Under the pieces are notes generated by a model. The model was not told the origin of the DNA. It made no database searches and worked only from the letters and a program-made list of their open reading frames with translations. A program made the translations under genes and the position numbers. From Siniperca chuatsi (lineage: Eukaryota > Chordata > Actinopteri > Centrarchiformes > Sinipercidae): a stretch of DNA of 64,000 nt. The stretch spans positions 20,230,001-20,294,000 of the forward strand of contig NC_058047.1 of the NCBI RefSeq assembly GCF_020085105.1, given 5' to 3'. Shown in pieces: positions 45,101 through 56,729 of this stretch (position 1 is its first letter; every line of letters begins with the position of its first letter).

Positions 45101-48100
45101 TAGTGTCGACATAACTTGTAAGTGTGGTCTTCATACAGAGAGACTAACCTCAAGTACCGGCAGGCGCTCAGTGCTACACACAATGAGTTGACCTCTCACC
45201 CCTCAGAGGAGATGCTTGCTGCCTTTGATGGTGAATAAATGTTTTCTATTAAGAATGCAAATTCAGATGTGCTCATTTTAAAGAAGACACAAGTAAACTT
45301 TTAACAGAATTGCAAACTCGTCCTAAGTACAAGCAAATGAAACCTTTTATTTGACAGGTGTCGTGCTCTGTGAGGAGCCCAACAATCGCCTGTACACCTT
45401 CACAGGCCAGCTGCACTGGCGTGGAGAGTGTCTTCTGCTGGACAACAAGCACATCCTCCTGAGGGGAACAGTCCTACGCAATACTGAGTTTGCCTACGGC
45501 TTGACCATATACACTGGTACATGTAGATGTAATTTATTCAGTTTAGAAAAGGGAATATCAACATGGATTTCTGTGGAGTGATGTTAGTGAGGAGTAGGAT
45601 GATATAGTTTTTGTTCATAGAATGGGTACTAGCTACCATCAAACTGCTCTGTAGAGTCTAACAATGACACTCAGGAAAGAGATGCCCTGACATATGGCAC
45701 AATGCCCCATAGAGGTGTATGATAACAGAGATAAAACTATTGCAAAATGTTTTTGTGTCTAGTCCACCGATCCTCATTTCATCTTCTACTGTGGCCTCCA
45801 CTTGTTTCAATGACACATGTTATGTGGAATATATTATACTGCTAATTATGGACAGTACTTAACTCTTGTAGCTGTGTCTTAAATGTGGGTCTGTTAACAT
45901 CTGGCAGATTACATGCTCCTCCTGTCTTTTAAGTGATCATTGATCAGATATTACTGGACCAGGCAGCGGTGTCATAGATCTCACTGCTATGACCCTTTCA
46001 GTTCTTGTAAAGCAGATCAATAGATCAAATTCTTCCAGAAATGGGTTTTATACCATTCATCAGAGACTGTCTATCTATGTGACCCCAGTTCAGCCTGATT
46101 ATAACTCTAACCCTCCTGACGCACACTTGACACAGCCTACTTTGAATTATGCATGATCATGGTTGACATATTGTTGTTGTAGTAAGACTAAGTTGGAATG
46201 AGTTTCTGTCCTCGACCAGTTTGAAGATATGGCACACATTCTCAGTGTTTGTAATTTTGACACATGCAACTCAACATCCCTCAGCAGTCTTTGTGAGAAT
46301 GAGACAAAATCACTGGAAAACATAATGTGATACTTTATTGATCCCTGCAAGGGAAATTCTCTCTTCCCACTGACCTCTCGGCAGCAGGGTCAGACACCCC
46401 CGGAACTGGTAGGGATTCAGCATCTTGCTCAAGGGCACGACAGCAGATACTCACTGACACAAGGGCTTGACCTTTCACCCTCTGGCCGCAGGATGGACTC
46501 CCAACCCGCTCTGCCAGGCCACCACAGCTATAGCATTTAATAGTTGTCTGTTCTGTACCAGGCGCGGACACTAAGATCCTGAGGAACTGCGGGAAACTGA
46601 GAGTGAAATGGACTCAAACGGAAAAAGTTTTCAACAGAGTGGTGATCGGGGTGAGTGGGTTAAGGGCAGAGGGATGACGAGCATGAGGCATCTTGTGGAA
46701 TTCTGTTATTAACTGTGCATGTGTCTATATTCTGGATCTCTAGGTCATCCTGTCTGTGCTGCTGGCAGCTCTGCTTCTTGCCATCGGCAGTGGCATGTTT
46801 TCGAGTTGGGTCATGAGCCACACAGGGGTTCTGTCTCCTCTGGTGGTTAACGGCAATCCCGTCTATACAGGGTTCCTCATCTTCTGGAGCTACATAATCC
46901 TACTCAGCCCGGCCATGCCCATAGCTCTCTACATCACGTTAGTTCCATCTACAATACTGCACTCATTTGAGGGAAGGTGGGAAGGTGGAAATACAGCTGT
47001 GTTTGTGTGTATACAGTCTTACTGTGTATGTGTCCTCCATGTCTGTGTGTCCACAGGTTTGAGCTGATGCACACGGTCCACAGCCTGTTTATTGACTGGG
47101 ATATGGAGATGTATTGGCAGCAGGCAGACAGACCGGCTCAGGCCAGGAATACCTCACTGAGTGAGGAGCTTGGCCAAGTGGGATACCTGCTGAGTGACAA
47201 AACTGGGACACTAACCCAGAACCATCTGCTCTTTAGACAATGTTGCATAGCTGGGGAGATCTATGGTAACAATAAACTGAAACCATCTAATGATTTTCCA
47301 CCTGGTGAACTAATTTTCTTTATCAAAAGTTTACATTTCTATGTGATATTTTCATTGTCCTTCTTAGAAGAAATCAACAACCCAATACCAGCACTTCTAC
47401 TTACTGCATTAAATCAAAGTATCTTTATCTGACCTCACGCTACACAGGTAGCAAGAAATTAAAATTCCAATCAATGACAGACTTTTGAACAACCTCACCC
47501 TCTGCCCAGTCCAACAGATAAAACTTCCTTTTGCTCCTGTATTTTTATTTTACATCAGCACCCACTTTCAGCAGGATGTACATCAAATTATAAATGCGAC
47601 ATGCTCTCAAAATGCATCTTTACAGGACTTTAAGCAACTTTAATTGTTGTCTATGTGGACATGTGACGAAGTAGTCATGTTGACTATAACGTTAAGATAA
47701 ATAATATCATTCTTTCTCTTTCCATTTGTTAAAAATCCTCAAATTAGAAACTCATTAACAAGGCATTTTTAATCAGAGGACCTTGCACAATTCAGTAGAA
47801 AAAAGTGTTTAAAAATATAAACACAATGTATAAAATTGCTGAATGGATTCCAACAGCCACGAGTCCAGCTACTAAATATTTAACACCGGCTCTGCCCACT
47901 GAAGGCAAGCTGTAATTTAAACCTTATCAGAATCATGTCAACCATATGTCATAAGTCTGAGCCACTGCCTGGTTCAGCCCATGTCTGTTTTCTCTTTCTT
48001 TCTCTCTCTCTTTTCAAAATTTTACTTGTGCATATTCTAATCATGTACTTTACCTCCATTTCAAATGCTTTTTGCAGGTCATTAAATACAATAATTTCTC

Positions 48101-51100
48101 TACTTTCACAGGTGATGCATCAGTCAGGGCAGAGGACACAGAGGTACCAAATAATTACTCTCAAATCTGCATCTTTGAACTGTATTTTGTTCTTTCTTCG
48201 ACTCTCCTTGTATATTTACAGTGTATGTCTAAGTCTTTGTGCCTGTCATAATTTCTGCTGCCAACAGCATTCAACTCTCTTCATGTTAGCCACAGTTGCA
48301 ACACTGTATAATGTCAATGCACAGTAACACTTAGTGTACCATCTTTTTCCCTGTTTGTGTGCAGCCCATGGACTTAAGCTGGAATCAGTTCTCCCGCGGT
48401 GGCCTGTTCATGTCCGCTCCCAGCCTGGTGAAGAAGCTCAGAGGACAGCATTGTCCGCTCAGCAGACAGTTCTTCACAGCACTGTCTCTATGTCACACTG
48501 TCATGGCAGAGTGGAAGGAAGGTTGTGTCTGTGTCTGTTTTTGTGTGAAAGTATCCATATTTTCTGTGATTCAGATCAAAGTAGTTCAGTTCTCATCCTC
48601 CATCTGATAAATTTGTTATACCTCAATCAACACTGGTTTGTTTTTGATGAAATCTCAGTGTGTAATTCATGTTTCCACTGTGTTTTTGTATTACACTGAT
48701 TGACCTGATGGGGGTGCTACAATTAAAGGTCAAATAACCTGTATATGTAATATCAGACACTACCTGTCTAATGTTGACAAAACTTGAAAGGATGATGCAT
48801 TTTTGTCAGTTATTTTCCAACCCCTAAATCACTGGTCTGAATCTGATATAATAACAAGTTACTGACTGGCACAATTGACCATTCCCGGAGGACAAAAATG
48901 TTTACCTCCACCTTGGGTGTTGACCTCATTCCTCCAGAGGCACCAGTTTACCAGGCTGCATCCCCAGATGAGGAAGCTCTTGTTGGTGTTGCCAGGGAGC
49001 TGGGCTGGGTCTTTCTTTCCAGGACAAGAGACTTTATCGTTGTCTCTGAACTGGGTGTCATTCGCCAATATCAGCTGCTGGCACTGCTGGACTTTACCAG
49101 CAAGAGAAGATGCATGTCTGTACTGGGTGAGAGTAGCCCTCTAAATACACACTAACAACATATCTCCAATCTTACAATCTCTTGTAATCTTTTGTACTCA
49201 CCTCATTCTTTTTGCACGTATGTTAAGTTCTCCCATGTCAACTTCTTTTCTGGATAAATTATATATACTGGTTTTGTTTTTTTCTTTCAGTGAGGGAGCC
49301 AGAGGGTGGGTTAAAGCTGTACTGTAAAGGGGCAGACATAGTGATTCTGGAGAGACTGCAGAAGGACTGTCCATATCAGGAAAGGATTGAAGAAGCCTTG
49401 GAGGTGATGAACCATTAGTGTGTGCTGTTATTGAGCCCACTATTTATATGACACTCTGTTAGTATCTTTTGGTTTCCATTTCTGTATTAAGTGGTTCAAA
49501 ATCACACTTTACACAAACTCCAGTATTGGTGATTTTTCATGTTGACTTCAGTTTGCATATTCCATTTCCTTTCTAAGACTAAGAGTCTACAGCCATGGTA
49601 GCGGATCTGTGAGGCACTGCGGTGCTTTGAACTAAATGCTAACGTAAGCATACTAACATGCTCACAATGACAATGATAACATGCTGATGCTAAGCAGGTA
49701 TAATGTTTACCATGTTCACCATCTTAGCTTAGTGTTTTAGCATGCTAACATTTTATATTTAGCACAAAAGCAGACAGCTGAGGCTGATGGGAATGTCATT
49801 AGTTTTGCAGGTATTTTATCATAAACTAAAGTATTGGACAAGCTAGATGAAAAATCAGGGAATCAAAGTTATTAGAATTCATCCTCAGGGGGACATTAAC
49901 ATACCAAATTTCATGGCAATCCATCAAGAAATTTCACTGCAAACACAAATGTCAACCTCATGGTGGTGCTAGAGGAAAAGTCAGGGCATCACCAAAGTCA
50001 ATAGGATTCATAGATGAATGAATCTGGACCAAAGTGGTGGACAGACCAACATTGCTCAATACAGTTTAGAGCACATAGTTGAGGCATGCCTGCCAAGACT
50101 GAAGTGTTTATTTCATGTTTTCTTTGTCAATTCTTCAATTCTGCCTGAAGGATCACTCAGTAAATAATGTGCAGCCTATCAAATAACGTGTTAACTTATC
50201 TTCTGTCAGTTGTTTGCCCAGGCCTGTCTGAGGACTTTGTGTGTTGCGGTTCGATCTGTTCCTGAGGCATCATGGGAGCAGTGGAGTAAAATTCTGGCCC
50301 AGTCTGCTGCCATGGCGATCTGTGACCGTGACGCACAGCTAGAAAAGCTATATGATCAGATGGAGAGAGAGCTGCAGGTGGGCTCTTCTTCAGTGTGATT
50401 TTTCACATGTTTATTGTCAGTCCTCCATTTAAAGTAGTATAGCTGATCATTGACACAGCATGACAAATACAGATAACTCTATAAATCAAGCTTGTGCCTA
50501 ATGGTTCTGCCCTTTACTTTTCCCTAAATTTGGTATGTGTAGAGCACAAAGTAGTTATTTAAGAAAAAAGAATCCTTGTTTCCAAGTGACATTTTTTCAC
50601 GTTATGAGTTTGAACGTCACTCGTATCATCTCTTTGTCTTCTTGTTACAGTCATGATACTATCTAATAAAGCCAATATACTGTAGGAATGCTAAAAACAA
50701 AATTTAATTTTAATGTTTTGTAGCTTCTCGGGGTGACAGCGATAGAGGACCGGCTTCAAGAGGGCGTTCCTGAGACTATTGCTCTGCTTCAACAGGCTGG
50801 GCTTAAAGTATGGGTACTGACTGGGGATAAAAAAGGTATTGTGACATACTGTAGCAGGAGGTAGGAATGGCACCATTTTGAATGCTGTGCTGTAACTACA
50901 TGAAAACAAAGTCTCGCTGTGGTTTCCTCGTTTCCTCTGTCTGTCCTGCTCCCTCTTTCTTCGTCGTTGTAGAGACTGCAGTGAATATTGGATATTCTTG
51001 CAAACTGCTGGATCCTGATACCAGGTTACTGGAATGGCAGGAATTGAGGTTAGCAATGATAAAAATACACATACACACACATGCACACACTCACACCATC

Positions 51101-54100
51101 TCATTGATCTTTGTGTGTTTGCCCCTGCAGACAGATACTTCAGTCCCCAGACCCAGGGGTCAGTTTCTTGAAGGCCAGACAGACAGAGCTGTGGGCTGTA
51201 GACAAGGAGACGGCTGGAGCAAAGACTGCTGTGGTCCTCACTGGACCTGAGCTGGTAAACACTGGACATATAAGAAATAGGTTACTCATATGGTTTTCAA
51301 ATGGCTGAATAACTGTCGTCATATAGTTTGCGAATAACTCTGTATCATGAAACACTGTGTTGTTAATGTCAGAGAATGGGATAAGACAGTGGAAATGTAA
51401 GGCTCTACACATTGTAATTGGGTATTGTATAATTTTTTAGATGTGAATCAGTTTTTCTTTAAACCTGCAATTATTGATTTTTTTGGGCCACTTGGGGCAG
51501 CAGAAACGCGCTGTAAACACAACACTTACATTAGATATGGTGAACTTGTTTGCAAACAGTTGCATATTTACACATCTAGTAGATAAGGAACTGCGTTAGC
51601 ATTTGATCTCTACAAGCTCCTGAGAAAAATATCTAGTATATCTTTAGCTGCTAAATGCTCCACTATGCTCACCAGCTAGTCGCTAACTGTGTCTGTCTGC
51701 TGTCAGCAGGTAGTGTACAGTGGGTTTTAGGGCTTTTTCCCTGAAAACAGCTGCCTGCTGCGTCTGAAACAGTGCTGATGACAGTGGTGAGACTGAACCA
51801 AACAGCAAAGTTGCGGGCCGTAAAGCCCAAACAATGAGCTGAAACACACTCTGACAAACACACAGATCTGAGGGGAACTGCAGAGTCAGGTGACCATTTT
51901 CTGTGGCTTCATCTCTACAAATGACCCATTACATTACATACACCAGTCATATCATCTAACCCACTGTTACTATAAAAATATTGATTATAGCAGCCTTAAA
52001 AATATATACTGGCAGAACTAAAATGCCTTAGAACAAGATTTCTTCTATGAGATGTCAAAGCTGTCAACAGAGACTGTGTGAAACCCAAAAGCAAAGGTGA
52101 AGACTCCTCTAAAGGTATATTAGAAGGTAAAGCCATTTTATATAAATATAAACTGAGCTATTTGATGGTGTTGTACTCCAGGCGGAGTTTGACCAGAGAC
52201 CAGAATGGGGGGCCACGTTCATGAGCCTGGCAGAACAGTGTCAGTCGGTGCTATGCTGTCGTGTAACACCTGGACAGAAGGCTGACGTTGTCACGTTGGT
52301 CAGGAAACACACCAGCTCAGTCACTATGTCCATTGGGGACGGTGCCAATGATGTAAACATGATCAAGAGTAAGTCAGGTTAAATTTAAAGATGACAGAAA
52401 AAATGTGTTTGTTGCTCTAAATTGTAGACAAAACCTACTGATCAGACCGACTGTCTTCTTTCTGTTCTCACGCTTTTTTGATTCATGTCTTTTCTTACTG
52501 TTATCCTTTCCCAACACCAGCGGCTCATGTTGGTGTGGGAATAGCAGGAGTGGAGGGAGGTCAGGCAGTGCAGAATGCAGACTTTGCATTGTCCCAGTTC
52601 AGATTTCTGCAGAGGCTCCTACTGGTCCATGGGCGCTGGTCCTACAGGCGCATTTCCCTCTTCTTGAGCTACTTCCTGTTTAAGACCTGTGGCTTTGCTC
52701 TTGTGCACATATGGTTTGGTTTCTTCAATGGTTTCAGTGCTCAGGTTAGATATACATGAATGAAATCCAATGACATAGAGACTTAAAGTCACAATAGTCA
52801 TAATAAAGTTAAACATGGAGAAAACATCCTGCATTTATTCCATTGTCTATTTCTCTCTTGCAGTCTCTGTATGAGACATGGTTCATCGCTCTCTACACTG
52901 TCTTGTACACAGCGTCCCCAATTATGTGTGTGGCCGTCTTTGAACAGGTGAGACAGTTTAAGAGATGGATGTTTTTATGAACGCAATAATCATATTTTGA
53001 TATTTGATCATCAGCACTCGCATCACTTTTTTTCACAATAAAATATTAAAGTTCTGAGTCATAATGCTTCATTCTTTGTTTTGTAGGACGTGAGTGCAGA
53101 AAGCAGCCTGAAATGGCCGGAGCTGTACAAGTCTGGACAGAGACAGGAGCTCTCCAACCCTCTGATGCTGTCCTTATCGCTCCTGTATGCCGTCTACACA
53201 TCGCTTGTTCTCTTTTTCATCCCGTTTGGAGTCTTCTACAACACAGCCTTTGACTACCAGACCATGGCAGTCACCGTCTCCATGGCAGCCACGTTCACTG
53301 CCACCATTGAGGTAAGGATCACACTTTTCATAGACGCAATTAAATTACAAAAACTTTTAGTCACAAGTCAAAAAATTTAATGAAAATGTAATGTAAAAAC
53401 AGGAGAGGAAAGTTTATTATTATTGCATAATCAAGAAGTATTGCAGCCTCTAACAGAGTTATTACTCCCAATTACATCAAAATGTAAACAGAGGATGATC
53501 CCAATTCTATACACACCAAATAATTATCTGTGGACAATTAAAATAATTCAATTATTTAGTTATTTGGTTGAAGTCCTAGGAAAATGTATCTTTATTTAAG
53601 AGGTATTGGATGATAAGCAACAGAAGTGTTCTGTCATATAATATTACAGCACTGTTTGGTAACCTGAACAGTAAATAGCTGTTCAGGTTACCAAGCTAAA
53701 AAGCTGGTGAAGTTGACCAATGTAGTGGTCAGTAAACCAATCAGAAGGACTGCTGGGGACTCTTTGGGGACAAAGGGAGGAAGGCTCTGTGTATCACAGA
53801 GGAACTTTTACATCCCCCATTCTTTCACTTTGAAATGCTACGTTCTTCTAGGTGCTACATTATACCTGTGCTAACAAAGAACATTTCTCCCTGTCTTAAG
53901 GTGTTTTCTTAAATTGTGTGTATTGTATTTTATTACTTAGACTCTTCATAATATTAGTGTTGTTGTTGTTGTTATGTACTATGTGTTTATGTTGTAATGA
54001 AGTGCCAGATGGGCCAGAAACAATTTGCCACCTTGGTGGGTGATAAAGTTGTGTTATGTTCTATTCTATCCTGTTCTGTTCTATTCTATCATTGTATTGT

Positions 54101-55978
54101 ATTGTATTGTATTCTATTTTGTTCTGTGCTATTCTATTCTATTTGATTTGGTTCTGTTCTATTCTGTTCTGTCCATTTTATTCAGTTCCATTCTGTTCTA
54201 TTCTGCTCTATTCTATTCTATTTTTTCCATTGTATTCTGTTTGGTTATATTCTCTTCTATTTTGTTCTGTATGGTTCTGTGCTATTTTGCTTGTTTTGTT
54301 CTCTTCTACTGTCTTTTATTCTATTTGGTACGTGAGCTTTCAAATGTAATATTTACCTGTGTTTGTTGGTTTTTACAGTCCAGATGAATTTTGTTGTCAC
54401 ATACATTTTACATGAAGCAGAAGTTCCAGTCTCATTTAAACGAATAAAATTAGCATTGTTCAATTGCATCTTATTTCTAAAGCAACATTTTTTTTTTTTA
54501 CCATTTCCTCACTGATAGCCCTGGTACTGTATGTCCAGATGTGCCCTTCTCCTCTGATTACAGTGTTTCTGTTCATCTTTCAGATTGTGCTGGTGACCAG
54601 ATACTGGACAAAGTTCAATTTAGCAGCTGTGATTGTCTCTCTAGTGATGTTCTTCATCTGTACCAGGATCACCCACAACACCCACCTGTTTCAGAGATCA
54701 CCCAGCGACTATTACTTTCTTGGTACACTTCTACTCATCTCAGTGCATGCCTACTCTTTATTCATTTCTGTCACTTGAGTGATGTTGCTCTTGTCTGTGG
54801 CCATTTCAACATCCACTGATTCACATGGAGACAAATAATATCAGAACAACTGTAGACAAAAACATACAACCAAATACGCAATTAATTAAAATTTTTCATT
54901 TTAATGATTATTTAATGTTTTTTTTCTGTTGATCTGATGATCTGTCATCATCCCTGTGAACAGGTGTGATTGCTCTGTGTGTGCTTTTCATCAGGTGCGT
55001 CTGATAAGGCCTTCATCGATCCAGTTGTATGGCTCACAGTTCTGCTCACTGCCTGGACGGCTGTTTTGCCCTCAGTGACTGCCCTGGCTCTCAATGTCAT
55101 TCTCACCATCCGTGACAAACACAAGGTGAGACATCTGCATGAAAAAGTAAATTGAGACAGTAAGATAAGATAAAATTACAAAGGAATAATTTAAAACAGA
55201 AAATAACAACATTTTGGACTTAACACCTAAATGTTAAAAAATATCCATTGAAATTGGTGGGACAACTAAGCACACAACAAGTTAGCTCCTGTATATCTCA
55301 GCATTTTTCCAAACTATTGAAGACTTTTACAGTTCCATAAAATGTCTCCAAACAACCTCACTCAGGTGTTCTGGAGAAAAATTTGACCAGTTACATAATA
55401 TTTTCAGTATTTTTCTCAGTGCTAATTCTCCAGTTGTGTGCATCCTACTGTGTTCTGACAGGAAAATGTGCTCGCTGCTGTTGACCAGTTAAAAAAACAT
55501 ACATCTTTGACTTGAGGATGAACTCAATATGATACTGAATTTGATTGCTATTTTATGTTATTTTGGAACTGTAAGAAGGCTGAGCTTGTGTACCAACCCT
55601 AGTTTTTTATATGACATGGGGTGAGTTGTTTCCCATTCACCAAGTTACTGAGGTTTCAGTTCTATAAAAACAAAAGCATTAACATTTGTAATGGTAAATG
55701 GTCACTGAAGTCACTCTCACCTGGCTGTGATGTAGGTCCACAGTGCATCCCGTCAGCCAGTGGAGCTGAGGTCCAAGTTTAGAAGAGGAACGTCTCTTCG
55801 CCGTTCGTCTTATGCCCTCTCTCAGGGAACCGGGCCCGGACGCCTCATCACTTCAGGGACCTGCATCCGCATCACAGCGCCGCCGTTGGATGAGAAGGTG
55901 ACCACAAGTAAAAACCCCACTGACTCACAAGGCCAAATTCACATGAAGGACAATAGTGATGCACCAAATGGCTCATGA
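40303..55978 (+). CDS. atp8b3: ATP8B-class P4-ATPase (phospholipid flippase), 27 coding exons
   Basis: I joined 27 exons by GT-AG borders and reading phase; all join in frame into 1,160 codons plus stop, a normal length for the family. P4-ATPases with a CDC50-type partner move phospholipids from the outer to the cytoplasmic leaflet. All core motifs are present: DGET (Asp178-Thr181) in the actuator domain, DKTGTLTQN with the phosphorylated Asp404, KGAD (565-568) in the nucleotide-binding domain, TGDKKE (679-684) and GDGANDV (802-808). About ten membrane helices are expected. In helix 4 the usual PISL is Pro351-Ile-Ala-Leu354. The N-terminus is short (39 residues before the exon 3 segment that leads into helix 1). 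ATP8B identity follows from [17 protein letters not shown] and VHGRWSY; atp8b3 is inferred from synteny with onecut3 and lingo3. The start has A at -3; a longer N-terminus from an upstream exon cannot be excluded. Exons are given in the block entries. Confidence 0.9.
41273..41705. mobile_element. Foldback element with about 140-bp inverted arms
   Basis: Arms at 41,312-41,449 and 41,568-41,707 are reverse complements, about 95% identical by eye (shared starts GTAGAAAAGGTTTCAGTCGT and ATCTGGACACTGTTTTCAGA). The 118-base spacer includes a smaller hairpin, AGGCCTATTGTTT/AAACAATAGGGCCT. A 16-base direct repeat (ACAACTATAAATATTA, 41,257-41,272 and 41,706-41,721) flanks the element plus 39 extra bases on its left. 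No coding capacity. In atp8b3 intron 3. Confidence 0.8.
41713..41936. repeat. Direct repeat flanking atp8b3 exons 1-3, right copy
   Basis: Second copy of 39,304-39,524, starting directly after the foldback element and ending 74 bases before exon 4. Confidence 0.85.
42737..46650 (+). CDS. atp8b3: atp8b3 exons 5-10: actuator domain
   Basis: Exons 42,737-42,798, 43,868-43,940, 44,259-44,329, 45,139-45,230, 45,358-45,516 and 46,562-46,650 (residues 111-292). Contains [20 protein letters not shown] and the dephosphorylation motif [10 protein letters not shown], split between exons 7 and 8. The acceptor of exon 5 is preceded by about 80 bases of almost pure CT; that of exon 10 lies about 30 bases from a SINE. 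Confidence 0.88.
46326..46532 (-). mobile_element. V-SINE-like SINE next to atp8b3 exon 10
   Basis: On the - strand: a tRNA-like head with A-box-like TGGCAGAGCGGG and degenerate B-box-like GGTCAAGCCC, the central GTGCCCTTGAGCAAGATGCT seen in fish V-SINEs, and a tail AATTTCCCTTGCAGGGATCA followed by ATAAAGTATCAC. It lies antisense to atp8b3, ending about 30 bases before the exon 10 start. Confidence 0.65.
46744..47265 (+). CDS. atp8b3: atp8b3 exons 11-12: helices 3-4 and phosphorylation site
   Basis: Exons 46,744-46,937 and 47,057-47,265 (residues 293-426). Exon 11 has helix 3 ([19 protein letters not shown]) and helix 4 with [10 protein letters not shown]; exon 12 has [10 protein letters not shown], the segment leading to the catalytic aspartate (Asp404 in [10 protein letters not shown]), and the start of the nucleotide-binding domain. 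The exon 11 donor is GTTAGT. Confidence 0.88.
48112..50377 (+). CDS. atp8b3: atp8b3 exons 13-17: nucleotide-binding domain
   Basis: Exons 48,112-48,143, 48,365-48,521, 48,938-49,126, 49,291-49,403 and 50,210-50,377 (residues 427-646). Exon 13 is only 32 bases. Exon 14 ends [11 protein letters not shown]; exon 15 gives [13 protein letters not shown]; exon 16 gives [16 protein letters not shown]; exon 17 gives [10 protein letters not shown], where most relatives have a glycine in place of this cysteine. A dispersed repeat fills part of intron 16. Confidence 0.85.
49590..50080. repeat. Dispersed non-coding repeat in atp8b3 intron 16
   Basis: Contains ATGCTAAC/TTAGCATG motifs and a doubled block: CCTCAGGGGGACATTAACAT, ATTTCATGGCAATCCATCAA, CCTCATGGTGGTGCTAGAGG. 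I know this combination from many teleost introns as an interspersed repeat; class not certain. Confidence 0.5.
50724..52744 (+). CDS. atp8b3: atp8b3 exons 18-22: phosphorylation domain, helices 5-6
   Basis: Exons 50,724-50,835, 50,973-51,048, 51,131-51,254, 52,182-52,368 and 52,521-52,744 (residues 647-887). Motifs: [38 protein letters not shown] (exon 18/19 join), [30 protein letters not shown] (exon 21/22 join) and [12 protein letters not shown] before helix 5. Intron 20 carries a probable dispersed repeat. Confidence 0.88.
51480..51960. repeat. Probable dispersed repeat in atp8b3 intron 20
   Basis: GC-richer block beginning GGGCCACTTGGGGCAGCAGA and ending near CTACAAATGACCCATTACAT, resembling a non-coding element common in perciform introns. 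No inverted ends seen. Confidence 0.35.
52864..55978 (+). CDS. atp8b3: atp8b3 exons 23-27: helices 7-10 and C-terminus
   Basis: Exons 52,864-52,947, 53,087-53,311, 54,584-54,722, 54,995-55,125 and 55,736-55,978 (residues 888-1,160, stop TGA at 55,976-55,978). Exons 23-26 encode the last hydrophobic helices. Exon 27 is the cytoplasmic tail, with the family-typical basic stretch [18 protein letters not shown] and [12 protein letters not shown], as in other ATP8B proteins. Intron 24 contains a LINE tail and a long pentanucleotide repeat. Confidence 0.87.
53860..54345. repeat. LINE-type tail plus degenerate (TTCTA/TTCTG)n satellite in intron 24
   Basis: 53,860-54,050 resembles a LINE 3' end (GGGCCAGAAACAATTTGCCA ... 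GGTGGGTGATAAAG). It runs directly into about 290 bases of imperfect pentamers (TTCTA, TTCTG, TTGTA). The repeat probably grew from the simple tail of the LINE copy. Confidence 0.7.
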
Positions 55979-56368
55979 ATAATGACTGATATATTTTTAT
56001 ATAAGGTTTTGATATGGGAAAATATGAGATCATATAGATTGGTAGTGTAACAGAATTGAAAAGATGATTCATTATATGTCTATATTATAATGTTATATAA
56101 AATGTTAATATATAAAATGTTTTTGTGGACAATTCTTACTATAGCCTGCACTCATCTTTTGTATAGCTAGTATTTTCCAAAAAAGTTAATTATATAATGT
56201 ACAAAATACATTATGTAATATAAATCTTGTTTATTGTCTTTACATAGACAGTTTACCTGTGCACATGAATATCTCTGATCTTTGTTGTTTGAGACTGTTT
56301 AAAAAAAAAAATCTATTTTCCATCTGCTGCGGTCACAGGGGATTTCCTTTGAAGATCAAACCAAACAC

Positions 56369-56374
56369 AATAAA
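56369..56374 (+). other. atp8b3: Candidate polyadenylation signal of atp8b3
   Basis: AATAAA 391 bases after the stop codon, followed by a T-rich stretch (TTTGTTTTACAATTGTTTTA). On the other strand, AATAAA (TTTATT on +) lies at about 56,403 and 56,415, so convergent transcripts may end within about 50 bases of each other. Confidence 0.45.
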
Positions 56375-56657
56375 CCAACAGCACCGCTTTGTTTTACAAT
56401 TGTTTTATTTGTTAATTTATTTCAAAACACGCAATTTTACCCATATTATCCTTTTAAGTTTTTATTTTTCTGTAACAGTTATTACTCAGATTTTTTTCCT
56501 TCTCAAAAGTCTCAACTAGAGTGAAACTAAAAGTCCTTCACAGGCTCTCCGGCTTCTGCAGTGGGAGGAGGGAAAAGAGGCTTTCTGACCAGACGTCGTT
56601 AGTGGGTTTATCCCTCGTTTCTGTGTTGGTGGAGGTGTCTGTGGGAGTTTACAACAT

Positions 56658-56658
<1 letters not shown>

Positions 56659-56728
<70 letters not shown>
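56659..56728. repeat. (GT)n microsatellite
   Basis: Thirty-five perfect units. Confidence 0.97.

Positions 56729-56729
<1 letters not shown>

Noticed and set aside
54025..54387. Two overlapping hydrophobic frames of about 100-120 codons
   Set aside because: They come from the TTCTA/TTCTG satellite and have no independent support.
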